Below are positions 28,008-36,623 of a DNA stretch of 64,000 nt, piece by piece. A model generated the notes under the pieces. That model ran no database searches, had not been told where the DNA came from, and saw nothing but the letters and a program-made list of their open reading frames with translations. The position numbers and the translations under genes are program-made. Positions within the stretch are counted from its first letter, which is position 1. The number at the start of each line of letters is the position of its first letter. Source of the DNA: Ferrimonas lipolytica (GTDB lineage Bacteria; Pseudomonadota; Gammaproteobacteria; Enterobacterales; Shewanellaceae); the NCBI RefSeq assembly GCF_012295575.1, contig NZ_CP051180.1:3038001-3102000 (forward strand). Direction: 5' to 3'.

Positions 28008-29158
28008 TTACTGCCTCTTAACTGCTGCAGACGTTGCTGCGCATAGTCGGTTGCACTGGCATCTAATCCCGGTAGCAACAACGCCTGTTGATACGCATTA
28101 ATGGCTTGATCACTGCTTGCGATAAATTCAAGGTTGTAAGCCAAACTGACCCACCAATTCGGGTTATTGGGTTGCAGTTGTGCCAGCTGTTGCCAATCCT
28201 GTGCGGCCATCTCGTGCTGTTGCAGTTGCTGCAACAAGGTTGCTCGCTGCGCTAACTGCACCGGTTCAACTGATAACGACTGACTAAACTGCAGCCACTG
28301 TTGCGCCAGCGTGTGCTCATCTCGGTTTATGGCACGCTGGGCCGCAACAATGGCGTAACCGGCGTATCGTGGATATTGCGCTAGCGCCCGCTGCAACAAA
28401 CGCTCCGCTTCATCAACTGGCATCAGCGAAATCAGTGCAACACGTGCTTGATGGAGCTCGGGATCAAGCTCTAATGCCCGTTGCAGTGTTGCGCGGGGAT
28501 CGGTTTCAGTCTGGGCCTGCTGCCACAACTGTTGTGCTAGTTGTTGCGGTGACAACGGCGAAGGTTGAACTTGTAAGGTCGCAACAGGTTGGGGCTGAGT
28601 AACTTTCCCTACTCGTTTCGGAGTCGATTCAGCGCTCTTTACTGGCGCTGAGAACGTCGGCTGCTGATTGATATTAGCCAGCACTGGAGTCGCTTCATCT
28701 CGCCTTATCGGCTGAGGCTGTTCAACTTCAATCATGGTTTTAGCGACAGCTTGAACCGCATTGGATTCAACCTCAGCCAGATCGGGTGCATTAGGCTCAA
28801 TCACAGCAGCTTCCTCAACAGGTACTGGTGTAAGTTGTGTATCGGGCAGCGCTACCGAGGCGATCGTTTGTGCTTGTGGCTCAAGCGCTACCGGTAATGA
28901 TGTTTCAATGGCCACGTCAGGTTCACTGGGTGTCAACAGCTTGTTATTATCGGCACTCATGTTGGCGAGCAATGGCGTTAACGTTGGCCACCACAGCCAC
29001 AGCACTATGGCCAGCAGCAACACAACAACCAACCATTTGTGTTTTGCTCTGGGTTTCGCCGCTGTAACCACTTGGCTGGCACTGAATGTTGGAGCAATGG
29101 CACTGGGGTTGCGGCCTGAGCGCTCGAGCTGCTTTAAGGTATCGTTGATAATACTCAT
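28004..29158 (-). CDS. mshN: MSHA biogenesis protein MshN (TPR protein)
   Basis: This 384-residue protein starts SIINDTLKQLERSGRNPSA, typical of MshN, then a single membrane helix (WLVVVLLLAIVLWLWWPTL). A Pro/Gln/Val-rich periplasmic linker of about 130 residues and C-terminal TPR repeats (from about 215) follow. ATG 29158 overlaps the mshM stop as ATGA. An upstream in-frame start at 29224 would run back into mshM and is rejected. Confidence 0.9.
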   Translation of the reverse strand: MSIINDTLKQLERSGRNPSAIAPTFSASQVVTAAKPRAKHKWLVVVLLLAIVLWLWWPTLTPLLANMSADNNKLLTPSEPDVAIETSLPVALEPQAQTIASVALPDTQLTPVPVEEAAVIEPNAPDLAEVESNAVQAVAKTMIEVEQPQPIRRDEATPVLANINQQPTFSAPVKSAESTPKRVGKVTQPQPVATLQVQPSPLSPQQLAQQLWQQAQTETDPRATLQRALELDPELHQARVALISLMPVDEAERLLQRALAQYPRYAGYAIVAAQRAINRDEHTLAQQWLQFSQSLSVEPVQLAQRATLLQQLQQHEMAAQDWQQLAQLQPNNPNWWVSLAYNLEFIASSDQAINAYQQALLLPGLDASATDYAQQRLQQLRGSK

Positions 29159-30069
29159 ATAGCCAACTCCGCAAAAAAGCGCAGCCACACACCTGCTACC
29201 AATAACCCGCATAGCGCTAACCACAGCGGTGTACTACGCGGCCAGTTGTCCCAAAACTGAGGCTGATGTGCCGCTTCAGTATCGACAATGGCTTTGCGAA
29301 CAATGCTCTTATCGAGATTGGCTTGGCCAGAACCAAAGCCCAGCATTAATGATTTGTGAGCCAATACATTGAGTAAGCGAGGAATACCGCCACTGGCACG
29401 CCATAGCAACTTGGTCAGCGCTGGGCTAAATAGCGATTGTTGAGTGAAGCCTGCGATCTGTAAGCGGTGCTGCAGATAGCCATAGCACTCGTCAACAGAG
29501 AGGCCCCGTAAGCGATAGGAAAAGGTGATTCGTTGCCGTAATTGACGCAACTCCGGCTGAGCAAGACGGTGATCCAACTCCGGTTGTCCCAACAACACCA
29601 CCTGCAATAACTTAAAGCTTTCGGTCTCGAGGTTAGTAAACAACCGCAACGCTTCCAAACTGTCATTTGGTAACGCCTGTGCCTCATCAACCACCACCAC
29701 CACTGGCTTGTTTTTCATGGCACTACGCATCAGCTTATTGCCAATGGTTTGAGTGAGCAGTAGCGCGTCTTGTTGTACTGGTAGCCCTAACTCAGCCGCT
29801 AGAGCACGGCGCAGCTCATCGCCATTAAGATAAGGGTTCGGTAGCCAGGCGAATTGATACTTATCCGCTAACTCGTTAATGAGTTTGCGGCAGATCATGG
29901 TTTTGCCAGTGCCAACCTCACCAGTCACCTTGATGAAGCCTTCCCCAGCAGCCAAGGCAGTATGAAGTACCTGTAGCGCCTCCTGATGGGGAGGCAACTG
30001 ATAATAAAACTGCGTATTAGGGGTAAGCGTAAACGGCAGTTTTTTTAGGCCAAAATGGTACAGGTACAT
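29155..30069 (-). CDS. mshM: MSHA biogenesis ATPase MshM (ExeA-like)
   Basis: This 304-residue AAA ATPase of the GspA/ExeA family has Walker A (VTGEVGTGKTMICRKL) and Walker B (PVVVVVDEAQALP). A C-terminal membrane helix is visible (LWLALCGLLVAGVWLRFF). The N-terminal YLYHFGLKKLPFTLTPNTQF is the standard family opening. It is thought to help place or assemble the MshL secretin, by analogy with ExeA. It starts 7 bases after mshL. Confidence 0.93.
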   Translation of the reverse strand: MYLYHFGLKKLPFTLTPNTQFYYQLPPHQEALQVLHTALAAGEGFIKVTGEVGTGKTMICRKLINELADKYQFAWLPNPYLNGDELRRALAAELGLPVQQDALLLTQTIGNKLMRSAMKNKPVVVVVDEAQALPNDSLEALRLFTNLETESFKLLQVVLLGQPELDHRLAQPELRQLRQRITFSYRLRGLSVDECYGYLQHRLQIAGFTQQSLFSPALTKLLWRASGGIPRLLNVLAHKSLMLGFGSGQANLDKSIVRKAIVDTEAAHQPQFWDNWPRSTPLWLALCGLLVAGVWLRFFAELAI

Positions 30070-30076
30070 CTACAAA

Positions 30077-31714
30077 TTAATACCAGTCAGTGATTTTACT
30101 CTGGGTACGTTTAAGTTGCTCGCTCCAGGTATTTTTGCCAACGATTGTTGGCCGTAACAAGATCACCAGTTCGGTCTTATCGGTTTGTTGAGCGCGGTTG
30201 GTAAACAGCTCACCTAAGATTGGGATATCACCTAAAATTGGCACCTTAGATTCGTACTGATAGTTGCTGGTCTTCATCAAACCACCAATCACCACCACAT
30301 CACCGCTGCGAGCTCGAACCAAGGTATCCGACTCACGAATCTCACTTTGTGCCAATGGCAAAATGGTTGGTTCTGAACCGCCGCTGATGGATTTATTTTG
30401 CTCAGAGATCTCGGTAACTGAAGGGTGTACATGGAGTAGTACGTCACCATCGGCACTGATCTGTGGCGTCACATCCAGCGCAATTCCTGAGAAAAATGGC
30501 GTTAGTTCAATGTCTGACTCAACGTTGTCGTTGTCTGTACCGGTTGAGAACGAGCTGTAGTCCGTGACGAAGTACTCATCGGTTCCCACTTTAATAACCG
30601 CCTTTTGGTTATTCACCGCAGTCACACGAGGGCTAGATAACGTATCCACGTCACCTTGGGTATCAAGCAAGGTCACCACGGCTGAGAAGTCAGTACCAGA
30701 AAAGGTTAAGCCGGTAATGCCGCCAATTGCATCGGTTACTGTATCGCCAAAGCTACCTGAGGTGGTATCGCCTCTAACATCAATGTTACCTGAGTTACCT
30801 ATGCTGGCGGTGACATCAGACCAATCGATACCCTGCTGGTAGCCATCACTTAGTTTGACTTCGAGGATCCGCGCTTCTAGCACAACCTGACGGGTGAGGT
30901 TGGTTTCAGCACGCTTGAGGAACTCCTTCACTTCACGCAATTCACTTGGTGAGCCTTTCACCGTGACGAGCCCAGCTTGCGGCAGCACAATCACGTTACG
31001 TCCTGGACCGTTGCCAACCATCTGCTGTAGGACTTGCTCAAGTTGAGTCCAAAAATCGGTATCGGTGCGGCTAGTGATAAAGGTGCCGTTGGTGGAGTCG
31101 CTGCTGTCACTGTCGCTCGAGGATCTGGAGGAATCAGAATCGTTATCATCCGAGCTAGAGTCCGAACTGGAATCATTTTCATCACTAATACGACCAGAGT
31201 TTACTGAAGTCACACTCAAGCCGTTACGTTGCATCAGCAGATAGTTAACGGGGATGGTTTCACTGCGTAGACCGGCTGGGTAAATCTGTATAACACTGCC
31301 GCTGCGGCGAATCTCGTAACCGTACATGTCTTGCACGGTCACCAACGCTTGCTTTAGAGTCACTCGGCGTAAATTGAGTGAAATAGTGCCCTGAACACTT
31401 GGGTGAACGGCAACATTGTAATCACTATTGCCCGCTAAGCTGGCAAAAAACACCTGTGCATCAACACCGTTGGCGGCAATGTCGATCAACGGCTCGGTAG
31501 GTGCCGTTGGTGTTAGTGCGCTGCGTTGAATCTGCTGCTGTACTGACAGCGGCAATGGTGGCGGTGTGGTGTTGGCTCTTTCGCTTGCCTGCATGGCTTC
31601 ATCTAACGCATTGAGCGAATCAGTGGGTTCAATATGCTCTGATGGCATATTTTGACAACCGCTAATCCCTAGCAGCAGCGCTGCCGTCCAGCAGCCTTTC
31701 ATTACACGTTCCAT
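30077..31714 (-). CDS. mshL: MSHA secretin MshL
   Basis: This 545-residue outer-membrane secretin lipoprotein has a lipobox ISGC near residue 20. An N-terminal STN-like domain (residues about 88-150) is followed by a Ser/Asp-rich stretch, N-domains (NVIVLPQAGLVTVKGSPSEL minus its first residue) and a C-terminal secretin barrel (VPILGDIPILGELFTNRAQQ). It forms the pore through which the pilus exits. ATG 31714 shares a base with the mshK stop; an in-frame TTG lies one codon upstream. The 30-residue SD-rich insert is unusual. Confidence 0.94.
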   Translation of the reverse strand: MERVMKGCWTAALLLGISGCQNMPSEHIEPTDSLNALDEAMQASERANTTPPPLPLSVQQQIQRSALTPTAPTEPLIDIAANGVDAQVFFASLAGNSDYNVAVHPSVQGTISLNLRRVTLKQALVTVQDMYGYEIRRSGSVIQIYPAGLRSETIPVNYLLMQRNGLSVTSVNSGRISDENDSSSDSSSDDNDSDSSRSSSDSDSSDSTNGTFITSRTDTDFWTQLEQVLQQMVGNGPGRNVIVLPQAGLVTVKGSPSELREVKEFLKRAETNLTRQVVLEARILEVKLSDGYQQGIDWSDVTASIGNSGNIDVRGDTTSGSFGDTVTDAIGGITGLTFSGTDFSAVVTLLDTQGDVDTLSSPRVTAVNNQKAVIKVGTDEYFVTDYSSFSTGTDNDNVESDIELTPFFSGIALDVTPQISADGDVLLHVHPSVTEISEQNKSISGGSEPTILPLAQSEIRESDTLVRARSGDVVVIGGLMKTSNYQYESKVPILGDIPILGELFTNRAQQTDKTELVILLRPTIVGKNTWSEQLKRTQSKITDWY

Positions 31715-32022
31715 CAATGCTCCTGACTCATCTCACTGATCTGAGGAAATAGGCTTAGTTTGCTGCCATCACTCAGTACGACTTGATCTCGATGAATGGT
31801 GCGGATCCTTTGTTGCCCCCACCTATCGCCTTCGCGGTAACTTTTACCACCAATAATCACCAAGCGTTGCTTACCTTGAATCACAATGGATTCCAGTTCG
31901 CCCTTGGCTTGTTGCTGTTTCACTACTGGGATACTCCAACTTGGAGGCTCAGTAGGGTCGATGCTGTTAGCGGCTGCTGGCAACGCCAGCATTAGCATCA
32001 TCACCTTGATGATATCCAACAC
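31714..32022 (-). CDS. mshK: MSHA biogenesis protein MshK (PilP-like)
   Basis: This 102-residue periplasmic protein has a signal peptide (VMMLMLALPAAANS) and a small C-terminal domain (ESIVIQGKQRLVIIGGKSYR) that resembles PilP/GspC HR domains, which dock to the secretin. The GTG at 32022 is preceded by AGGAG at a seven-base gap, so I accept it as the start. It overlaps the mshJ 3' end by 56 bases. Confidence 0.85.
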   Translation of the reverse strand: MLDIIKVMMLMLALPAAANSIDPTEPPSWSIPVVKQQQAKGELESIVIQGKQRLVIIGGKSYREGDRWGQQRIRTIHRDQVVLSDGSKLSLFPQISEMSQEH

Positions 32023-32647
32023 GGATAGGCTCCTGTTCAGTCCCCAATGTATCTAAGTGCAGTTGCAATCGAGCCAACGGAAAGTCCGTTACCTTGTAAC
32101 TAAACTGGCGCCAATAAAAACGGCGTTCCATCTGCTCCATCCGCGCCAGTGCTGACTGTAATGCGAAGTAACTGCCTTCCAGCTCCAATAACACCCCATG
32201 ACGATATAAACCGCCCTGCTCGGTCATCGCTTCACTGCTCAGAATCTCCAATTTAATCAAATCGACCCCTTCGGCTTTGGCAAGCAGAAGGGCCAACGAA
32301 GCCGCCATCTGTTCCGGTACCACTAAATCTACCAGCTCTTGCTGCAGCGCCCCTTCAATCGACTCGATCTGTTGCTGCAATTGCTGTGATTGCTGCGTTA
32401 GCTGTTGGTTAGGATCTTGCTGTAACTGTGCCAACAGCAATTCAATTTGCTGTTCTAGTTGCTTATTTTCACGCACCAGTTGGGTGTTTTGATTGTCAGC
32501 CTTGGTTGTGATTTTAAGCGCTGGCTCGATACCAAAGGTGTAACCCAACAGCACGATAGCAAACCAAGCTGAAACACCAATAAGTACTCGCTCACGCTGG
32601 TTTAGGCCACTAAAGAGTTTGACGTAATGCTGCCATTGCTGCTTCAT
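31967..32647 (-). CDS. mshJ: MSHA biogenesis protein MshJ (PilO-like)
   Basis: This 226-residue bitopic inner-membrane protein has one helix (VLIGVSAWFAIVLLGYTFGI) and a long Gln-rich coiled coil (residues about 47-95). The C-terminal ferredoxin-like domain is of PilO type. It forms part of the alignment complex MshI-MshI2-MshJ-MshK. The start overlaps the preceding stop, and the C-terminus overlaps mshK. Confidence 0.88.
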   Translation of the reverse strand: MKQQWQHYVKLFSGLNQRERVLIGVSAWFAIVLLGYTFGIEPALKITTKADNQNTQLVRENKQLEQQIELLLAQLQQDPNQQLTQQSQQLQQQIESIEGALQQELVDLVVPEQMAASLALLLAKAEGVDLIKLEILSSEAMTEQGGLYRHGVLLELEGSYFALQSALARMEQMERRFYWRQFSYKVTDFPLARLQLHLDTLGTEQEPIRVGYHQGDDANAGVASSR

Positions 32648-33252
32648 TGGCCCTCCTTAGTCGTTAATGCCTGTGGCTGATGGCTGGCCTCAAACTTCAC
32701 CGGCCCACCCTCTTCACCATTGATGGTGAGGTTACTTAGCGCTCGGCCGCGCAACGACTCTTGGCTGCCTAGCTTGTCGATCCATGCTGGTACCGCTGCT
32801 GCGCGTTGGGCTAATCCTGCTAAACGCATATGGCCACTAGAAACCGCAAACTCTTGCAACCACACCTGCTTATCTGCCGCCTTGGACAGATCTTGCATCA
32901 GGTTGGAGAAGCCCGGTTCAATCAGAAACTTATCATGCTCAAGCAGCGACTGGATCTGTTGCAGCCCCTGTAACTTTGATTGCGCTTGAGCAACGTCCGC
33001 TTGCAACTGCAATGAAGGGGTTAGCTTAGCCAGCTCAGCGCTGTACTGTGCCACATCAGCAGTAAGGGCCTGTTTTTGAAGCGTCAGTTGTTGCTGTTGT
33101 TGCTGTAACTGTTGCAACTGCCAGTTGTGGTAAACACCCAACAACAGCATTAACACGAGCAACAGTAATGACGCCCCCAACACTAGTGGCAAGGTCAACC
33201 GTGGCTTCACCGGCAGCATAGTTGCTGAATAAAGGTTAATTCTTGTCTTCAT
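32644..33252 (-). CDS. MSHA biogenesis protein MshI2 (PilN-like)
   Basis: This 202-residue bitopic protein begins with the PilN-type motif KTRINLYSATMLP, then a membrane helix (LPLVLGASLLLLVLMLLLGV), a Gln-rich coiled coil (QQLQQQQQQLTLQKQALTAD) and a C-terminal PilN-like domain. The INLY motif in PilN binds the PilM groove, so this fits MshI upstream. I chose ATG 33252; it overlaps the mshI 3' end by 17 bases. It is often annotated as MshI2. Confidence 0.85.
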   Translation of the reverse strand: MKTRINLYSATMLPVKPRLTLPLVLGASLLLLVLMLLLGVYHNWQLQQLQQQQQQLTLQKQALTADVAQYSAELAKLTPSLQLQADVAQAQSKLQGLQQIQSLLEHDKFLIEPGFSNLMQDLSKAADKQVWLQEFAVSSGHMRLAGLAQRAAAVPAWIDKLGSQESLRGRALSNLTINGEEGGPVKFEASHQPQALTTKEGQ

Positions 33253-34093
33253 CGTGCCCCCGAACCATTGCTGCGGCATGTGCCATCAACTGTGCAGGTG
33301 TTTGCCCTGAATCGGCCAAATTTTGTACCGGCAAGCCAAAGGCCTGTTCCAGCCTAGTTGCCAAAAATGCTTGATGCTGGGGCGGTACAATCAATGAAAT
33401 ACTATCGGCTGGTGGTTGGCGTAACTGCCGCTCGAGATAATCCATGGACCGCTGCAACTCCAGTTGAAGAGCGTCGAATAAGCCCATCTCCAGCTCTTGT
33501 TCACTCATGCTATCGAGTTGATTAAAGCCACGAAAGGAACGAGAAAATAGCAACTTACCATCGCTGGTAATCAATAGCTTTAATGGTTGCTCGGGTTGAT
33601 GCCATAACAGGATTTGTGGTCTAGGGTTGGCCGCCAGCAGTTCTAACAACACCAACTCTTCGATGGTTACCATATCAAGCTGCAGATCATTGTTATCCGC
33701 GTGGGTGACCATTTTAGTCAACACATCGCGATCGCTAACGACGACCTGCAGCATATCGCGGTCGGCCGGGTTAACGGCTAATTGAAAGTAATCCAGCTGC
33801 ATTCGCGCTAGTGGCAGGGTCGCTAAATCCCGTACGGTAAACGGCAGCGCTTGCACCAGTTCCTCTTCCGGCACTGGTGGTCGGTCAATGGCGATCATTT
33901 GGTAGTGACTGGCGGTTAATGCCAGCTGCATTCGACTCGGGCCAATGCGTTTCGCCGCATCATGCCAAGCGGTTGGATCTGTGCTATTGAAGCCGAAACC
34001 CCCTTGCTCGTCCATCACCCAAATGGTGTTGTCACCAAGCAAACAGGCACCGGTCACCCGGTTTACTGTTTTTTTACGAGTCCATTCGAACAC
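33236..34093 (-). CDS. mshI: MSHA biogenesis protein MshI (PilM-like)
   Basis: This 285-residue actin-like cytoplasmic protein is of the PilM class and binds the N-terminus of the PilN-like partner. The open reading frame extends to 34180, but the better start is GTG 34093 (encoding MFEWTRKKTVNRVTGACLL), which has AGGGGG a few bases upstream and removes an AT-rich non-conserved leader. It is the first gene of the pilus operon proper, 127 bases after csrD. A palindromic pair of TGCGCATA arms lies in the upstream gap. Confidence 0.83.
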   Translation of the reverse strand: MFEWTRKKTVNRVTGACLLGDNTIWVMDEQGGFGFNSTDPTAWHDAAKRIGPSRMQLALTASHYQMIAIDRPPVPEEELVQALPFTVRDLATLPLARMQLDYFQLAVNPADRDMLQVVVSDRDVLTKMVTHADNNDLQLDMVTIEELVLLELLAANPRPQILLWHQPEQPLKLLITSDGKLLFSRSFRGFNQLDSMSEQELEMGLFDALQLELQRSMDYLERQLRQPPADSISLIVPPQHQAFLATRLEQAFGLPVQNLADSGQTPAQLMAHAAAMVRGHDEDKN

Positions 34094-34141
34094 TAGAACC
34101 CCCTGAAAACCGTAAATTTGATTTACGGTTGCGACTAACAC

Positions 34142-34179
34142 TGCGCATATTTTTATATAATAATCAGCAATTATGCGCA
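34142..34179 (-). promoter_or_regulatory. Inverted repeat in the mshI upstream region
   Basis: Arms TGCGCATA (34142-34149) and TATGCGCA (34172-34179) match perfectly across a 22-base AT-rich spacer containing TTATTATATAAAA. The pair sits about 50-85 bases before the mshI GTG. It could be an operator around a promoter; the AT-rich centre would hold the -10 region. No regulator can be named from sequence. Confidence 0.4.
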
Positions 34180-34220
34180 TTACTTCATACGCTTACCAGC
34201 ACTAGATTATATCAATATAA

Positions 34221-36107
34221 TTAGTCGCCTTCAGTGTTGAAAAATCGCCCTTGCCCTACCTTGATCCCCAGCTCCTGCAAGTAACTCCATTCAACCTGCT
34301 CCTCTACTCCTTCGGCAATGATCCGCAGGTGGTGATGAGCTGAAGCTTGGCACAGGCTGGTTACCACTAGCTGGCAATCTGGACGACGATCAATGTGCCG
34401 CACTAAACTAGGGTGAAGCTTGAGCCAATCAACAGAAAAGTCTTCAATGTAGCGGGTGTGTTCAACCGTATAACCGACGCCGTCGACAGCCAACTGCAAC
34501 CCCATCTTCTTCAGTTCGGTTAACACCGAAGACATCTTGGCACCGTAGTGAACCAACTGACGTTCGTTGATCTCCACCACCAATTGGGTTCGCCGTACCT
34601 GATAATTGGCCAATAACATTGCCACCGATTTGCCAAAGCGCGGATGCATCACCGACTCAGCCGACAGGTTTACCGATACCGGTTCTTCCCAGCCCTGCTG
34701 CTGCATCTGTTGCAACGCCATGGCTATCAAGTCACGTTCAATCCGCGGGCGTAAGCCACAACGCTGAGCCATTGGTAAATACAGCGAAGCCGGTAACACC
34801 TTGCCGTTCTGGTCCAACAACTGACTAAATTGCTCGCGCTTAACCACCGCTCCGGTGTCGTCGTACAATGGCTGATAGTGGGTTTGTAATCGATTTTTAC
34901 TGAGCGCAGCTTCGATGATGCTGCGCCAGCGTACCGTCCCTTGCGCGAGTTGCCGGTCAACATTGCCTTTTTCATACATGAACCAGTTACTCTGTCCCTG
35001 TAACTGCGCCGCGCGCAGTGCCTGTTCGGCATCATCAATCGCTTGTTCATAGAACTCATTGCGGCAGAAGTAGGTCACACCGATATTTAAAAAGTGCTCG
35101 CTATCGGCTTCGTCGGGCAGATGCAGTCGCTCCCCCAATCGATGCAGTTTTAACGCTAAGCTTTCCGCCTCTTTGAGCGGCAACCCCGGAATAACCAAAC
35201 CCAGTTGCAACCAATGCAGTCGAGCAAATACTGACTTGCTGTGCTCCGTGAGAATAGGCTCAGCCAGATCGATAAACTGCTTCAATACCGGCAGGCGGAT
35301 CTCCACCGGCAGATCTTCTAAACCGGCAAATTGTAATAAACAGATAACTCCATTAGTTGTAAATTGGCCATCTTCAGACATCGACATCAGCCGACGCTCG
35401 AAGAACAAGCGGTTGCCTAAGCCAGACTCTTTATCTTGGAAGGCATTGGTACGTACTTGTCGGTCTAGCTCGAGTTTCGATTGTCGTTCTTGGCGCCATA
35501 GGTCGTACAGGGTGTTATAAGCTCGCGCGGCCGATAATGGTCGCATCGCTTTGGTCGACTCTGCTGCTGCTGCAACGTCGCCTTGGTTAATTCGAGCACC
35601 ATGACTGGCTAACAATTCAATGCCATGCATCTCCTGCCTTAACCATCGACGCCCATAGAGCACCATCAATAACGCCACCATGAACCCACCACCAATCATC
35701 ACCCACTCCGGCCAAGAAAACTGCTGAAACAAACGTGGACTTGGGACAACTAGGGTTAGGGTATAATCATCATGGATTTGGCGAACAGTGGTGATAACCG
35801 ACGTTGAGGTAATCTTGACGCTGTTCCAATCCATCAACACCTGATTGTTGCGCTCTAGCTTGAAGCTTTTAGCGCGAAATGAGGTCAGGATTTCGGGCAA
35901 CCACTGCTGCATCTCAGTTGCTTGGGGGTCGTGTTCGACTTGCACCTCAACGATATTGACCAGCTGTCCAATCCCGTGGGTACGGTAATTCATTGCCGCG
36001 GAGAAAACGGCACTAAAGCTGCTAAACAGCAAACTGAGGGAGATGAATAATAGTGACACGCCCCAAAATAGGACTAGCCGTTGAGTTTGTTCTCGGTTAC
36101 GTTTCAA
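34221..36107 (-). CDS. csrD: CsrD/MshH-type regulator with degenerate GGDEF and EAL domains
   Basis: This 628-residue inner-membrane protein has two helices (LVLFWGVSLLFISLSLLF at about 11-28 and WVMIGGGFMVALLMVLYG near 136) bounding a periplasmic domain. A HAMP-like linker, a degenerate GGDEF domain (about 225-370) and an EAL-like domain (about 395-620) follow. The diguanylate cyclase signature is replaced by a RLHWLQLGLVIPG stretch, and the EAL triplet by KRE in AVVKREQFSQL, so both look inactive as in E. coli CsrD, which directs CsrB/C decay. The start is TTG 36107 after AGGAG. In Shewanella and Vibrio the orthologue heads the msh locus as mshH. Confidence 0.9.
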   Translation of the reverse strand: MKRNREQTQRLVLFWGVSLLFISLSLLFSSFSAVFSAAMNYRTHGIGQLVNIVEVQVEHDPQATEMQQWLPEILTSFRAKSFKLERNNQVLMDWNSVKITSTSVITTVRQIHDDYTLTLVVPSPRLFQQFSWPEWVMIGGGFMVALLMVLYGRRWLRQEMHGIELLASHGARINQGDVAAAAESTKAMRPLSAARAYNTLYDLWRQERQSKLELDRQVRTNAFQDKESGLGNRLFFERRLMSMSEDGQFTTNGVICLLQFAGLEDLPVEIRLPVLKQFIDLAEPILTEHSKSVFARLHWLQLGLVIPGLPLKEAESLALKLHRLGERLHLPDEADSEHFLNIGVTYFCRNEFYEQAIDDAEQALRAAQLQGQSNWFMYEKGNVDRQLAQGTVRWRSIIEAALSKNRLQTHYQPLYDDTGAVVKREQFSQLLDQNGKVLPASLYLPMAQRCGLRPRIERDLIAMALQQMQQQGWEEPVSVNLSAESVMHPRFGKSVAMLLANYQVRRTQLVVEINERQLVHYGAKMSSVLTELKKMGLQLAVDGVGYTVEHTRYIEDFSVDWLKLHPSLVRHIDRRPDCQLVVTSLCQASAHHHLRIIAEGVEEQVEWSYLQELGIKVGQGRFFNTEGD

Positions 36108-36623
36108 TGTGGCTCCTGCCTTTTAAAACCTGCTAATGCGACCCTGCTTAGCGTTAAATTATTAACCAAACGCACGCATCACTGACGCCGGACAATTAGC
36201 ACAGTTGCATACGGCGATAAGTATAGATGGCGACACATTGCCACAACCTTAACAGCAGAAGTGCCCCCCTTGGCTCACTTTTTTAGGCTAGATAAGAAAA
36301 ACAGATCAGAATGGTCGCCAAAACAACCAAAGACATACATTTGTATCAGCGCTATAGCTCATTCCCAGTGCGCCTCCCTAACTGAATCTTCCCTTTCGTT
36401 GCTGCTTGGCCTACTGGTCGGTCTTAACCTGCTTGCCAACATTTAGGTTGTGAGCCCACTTCTAGATTAAGGTTGATGGATTCAGCGCTTGTGGCACCGT
36501 ACAACTAGTCTCACTCCAACGGTTACAGCTGGCAAAGACGACCTTCGCGGCCAAGCAAAAAGTTCACCAGCGTCGCAAAGGCACCAGTGATGTTCATCTA
36601 TATAATGGCTCTAGTTCAGATAG
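36108..36623. other. Intergenic region between csrD and the LysR gene
   Basis: These 516 bases hold the csrD promoter region near the left side. The only open frame (36261-36446) has no ribosome site, family features or coding-like composition. I see no tRNA, repeat-element copy or strong terminator. It lies past the stop-side of the LysR gene, whose last codons end at 36624. Confidence 0.5.

Noticed and set aside
36261-36446. 61-codon frame in the csrD-LysR gap
   Set aside because: No ribosome site, family features or coding-like composition.
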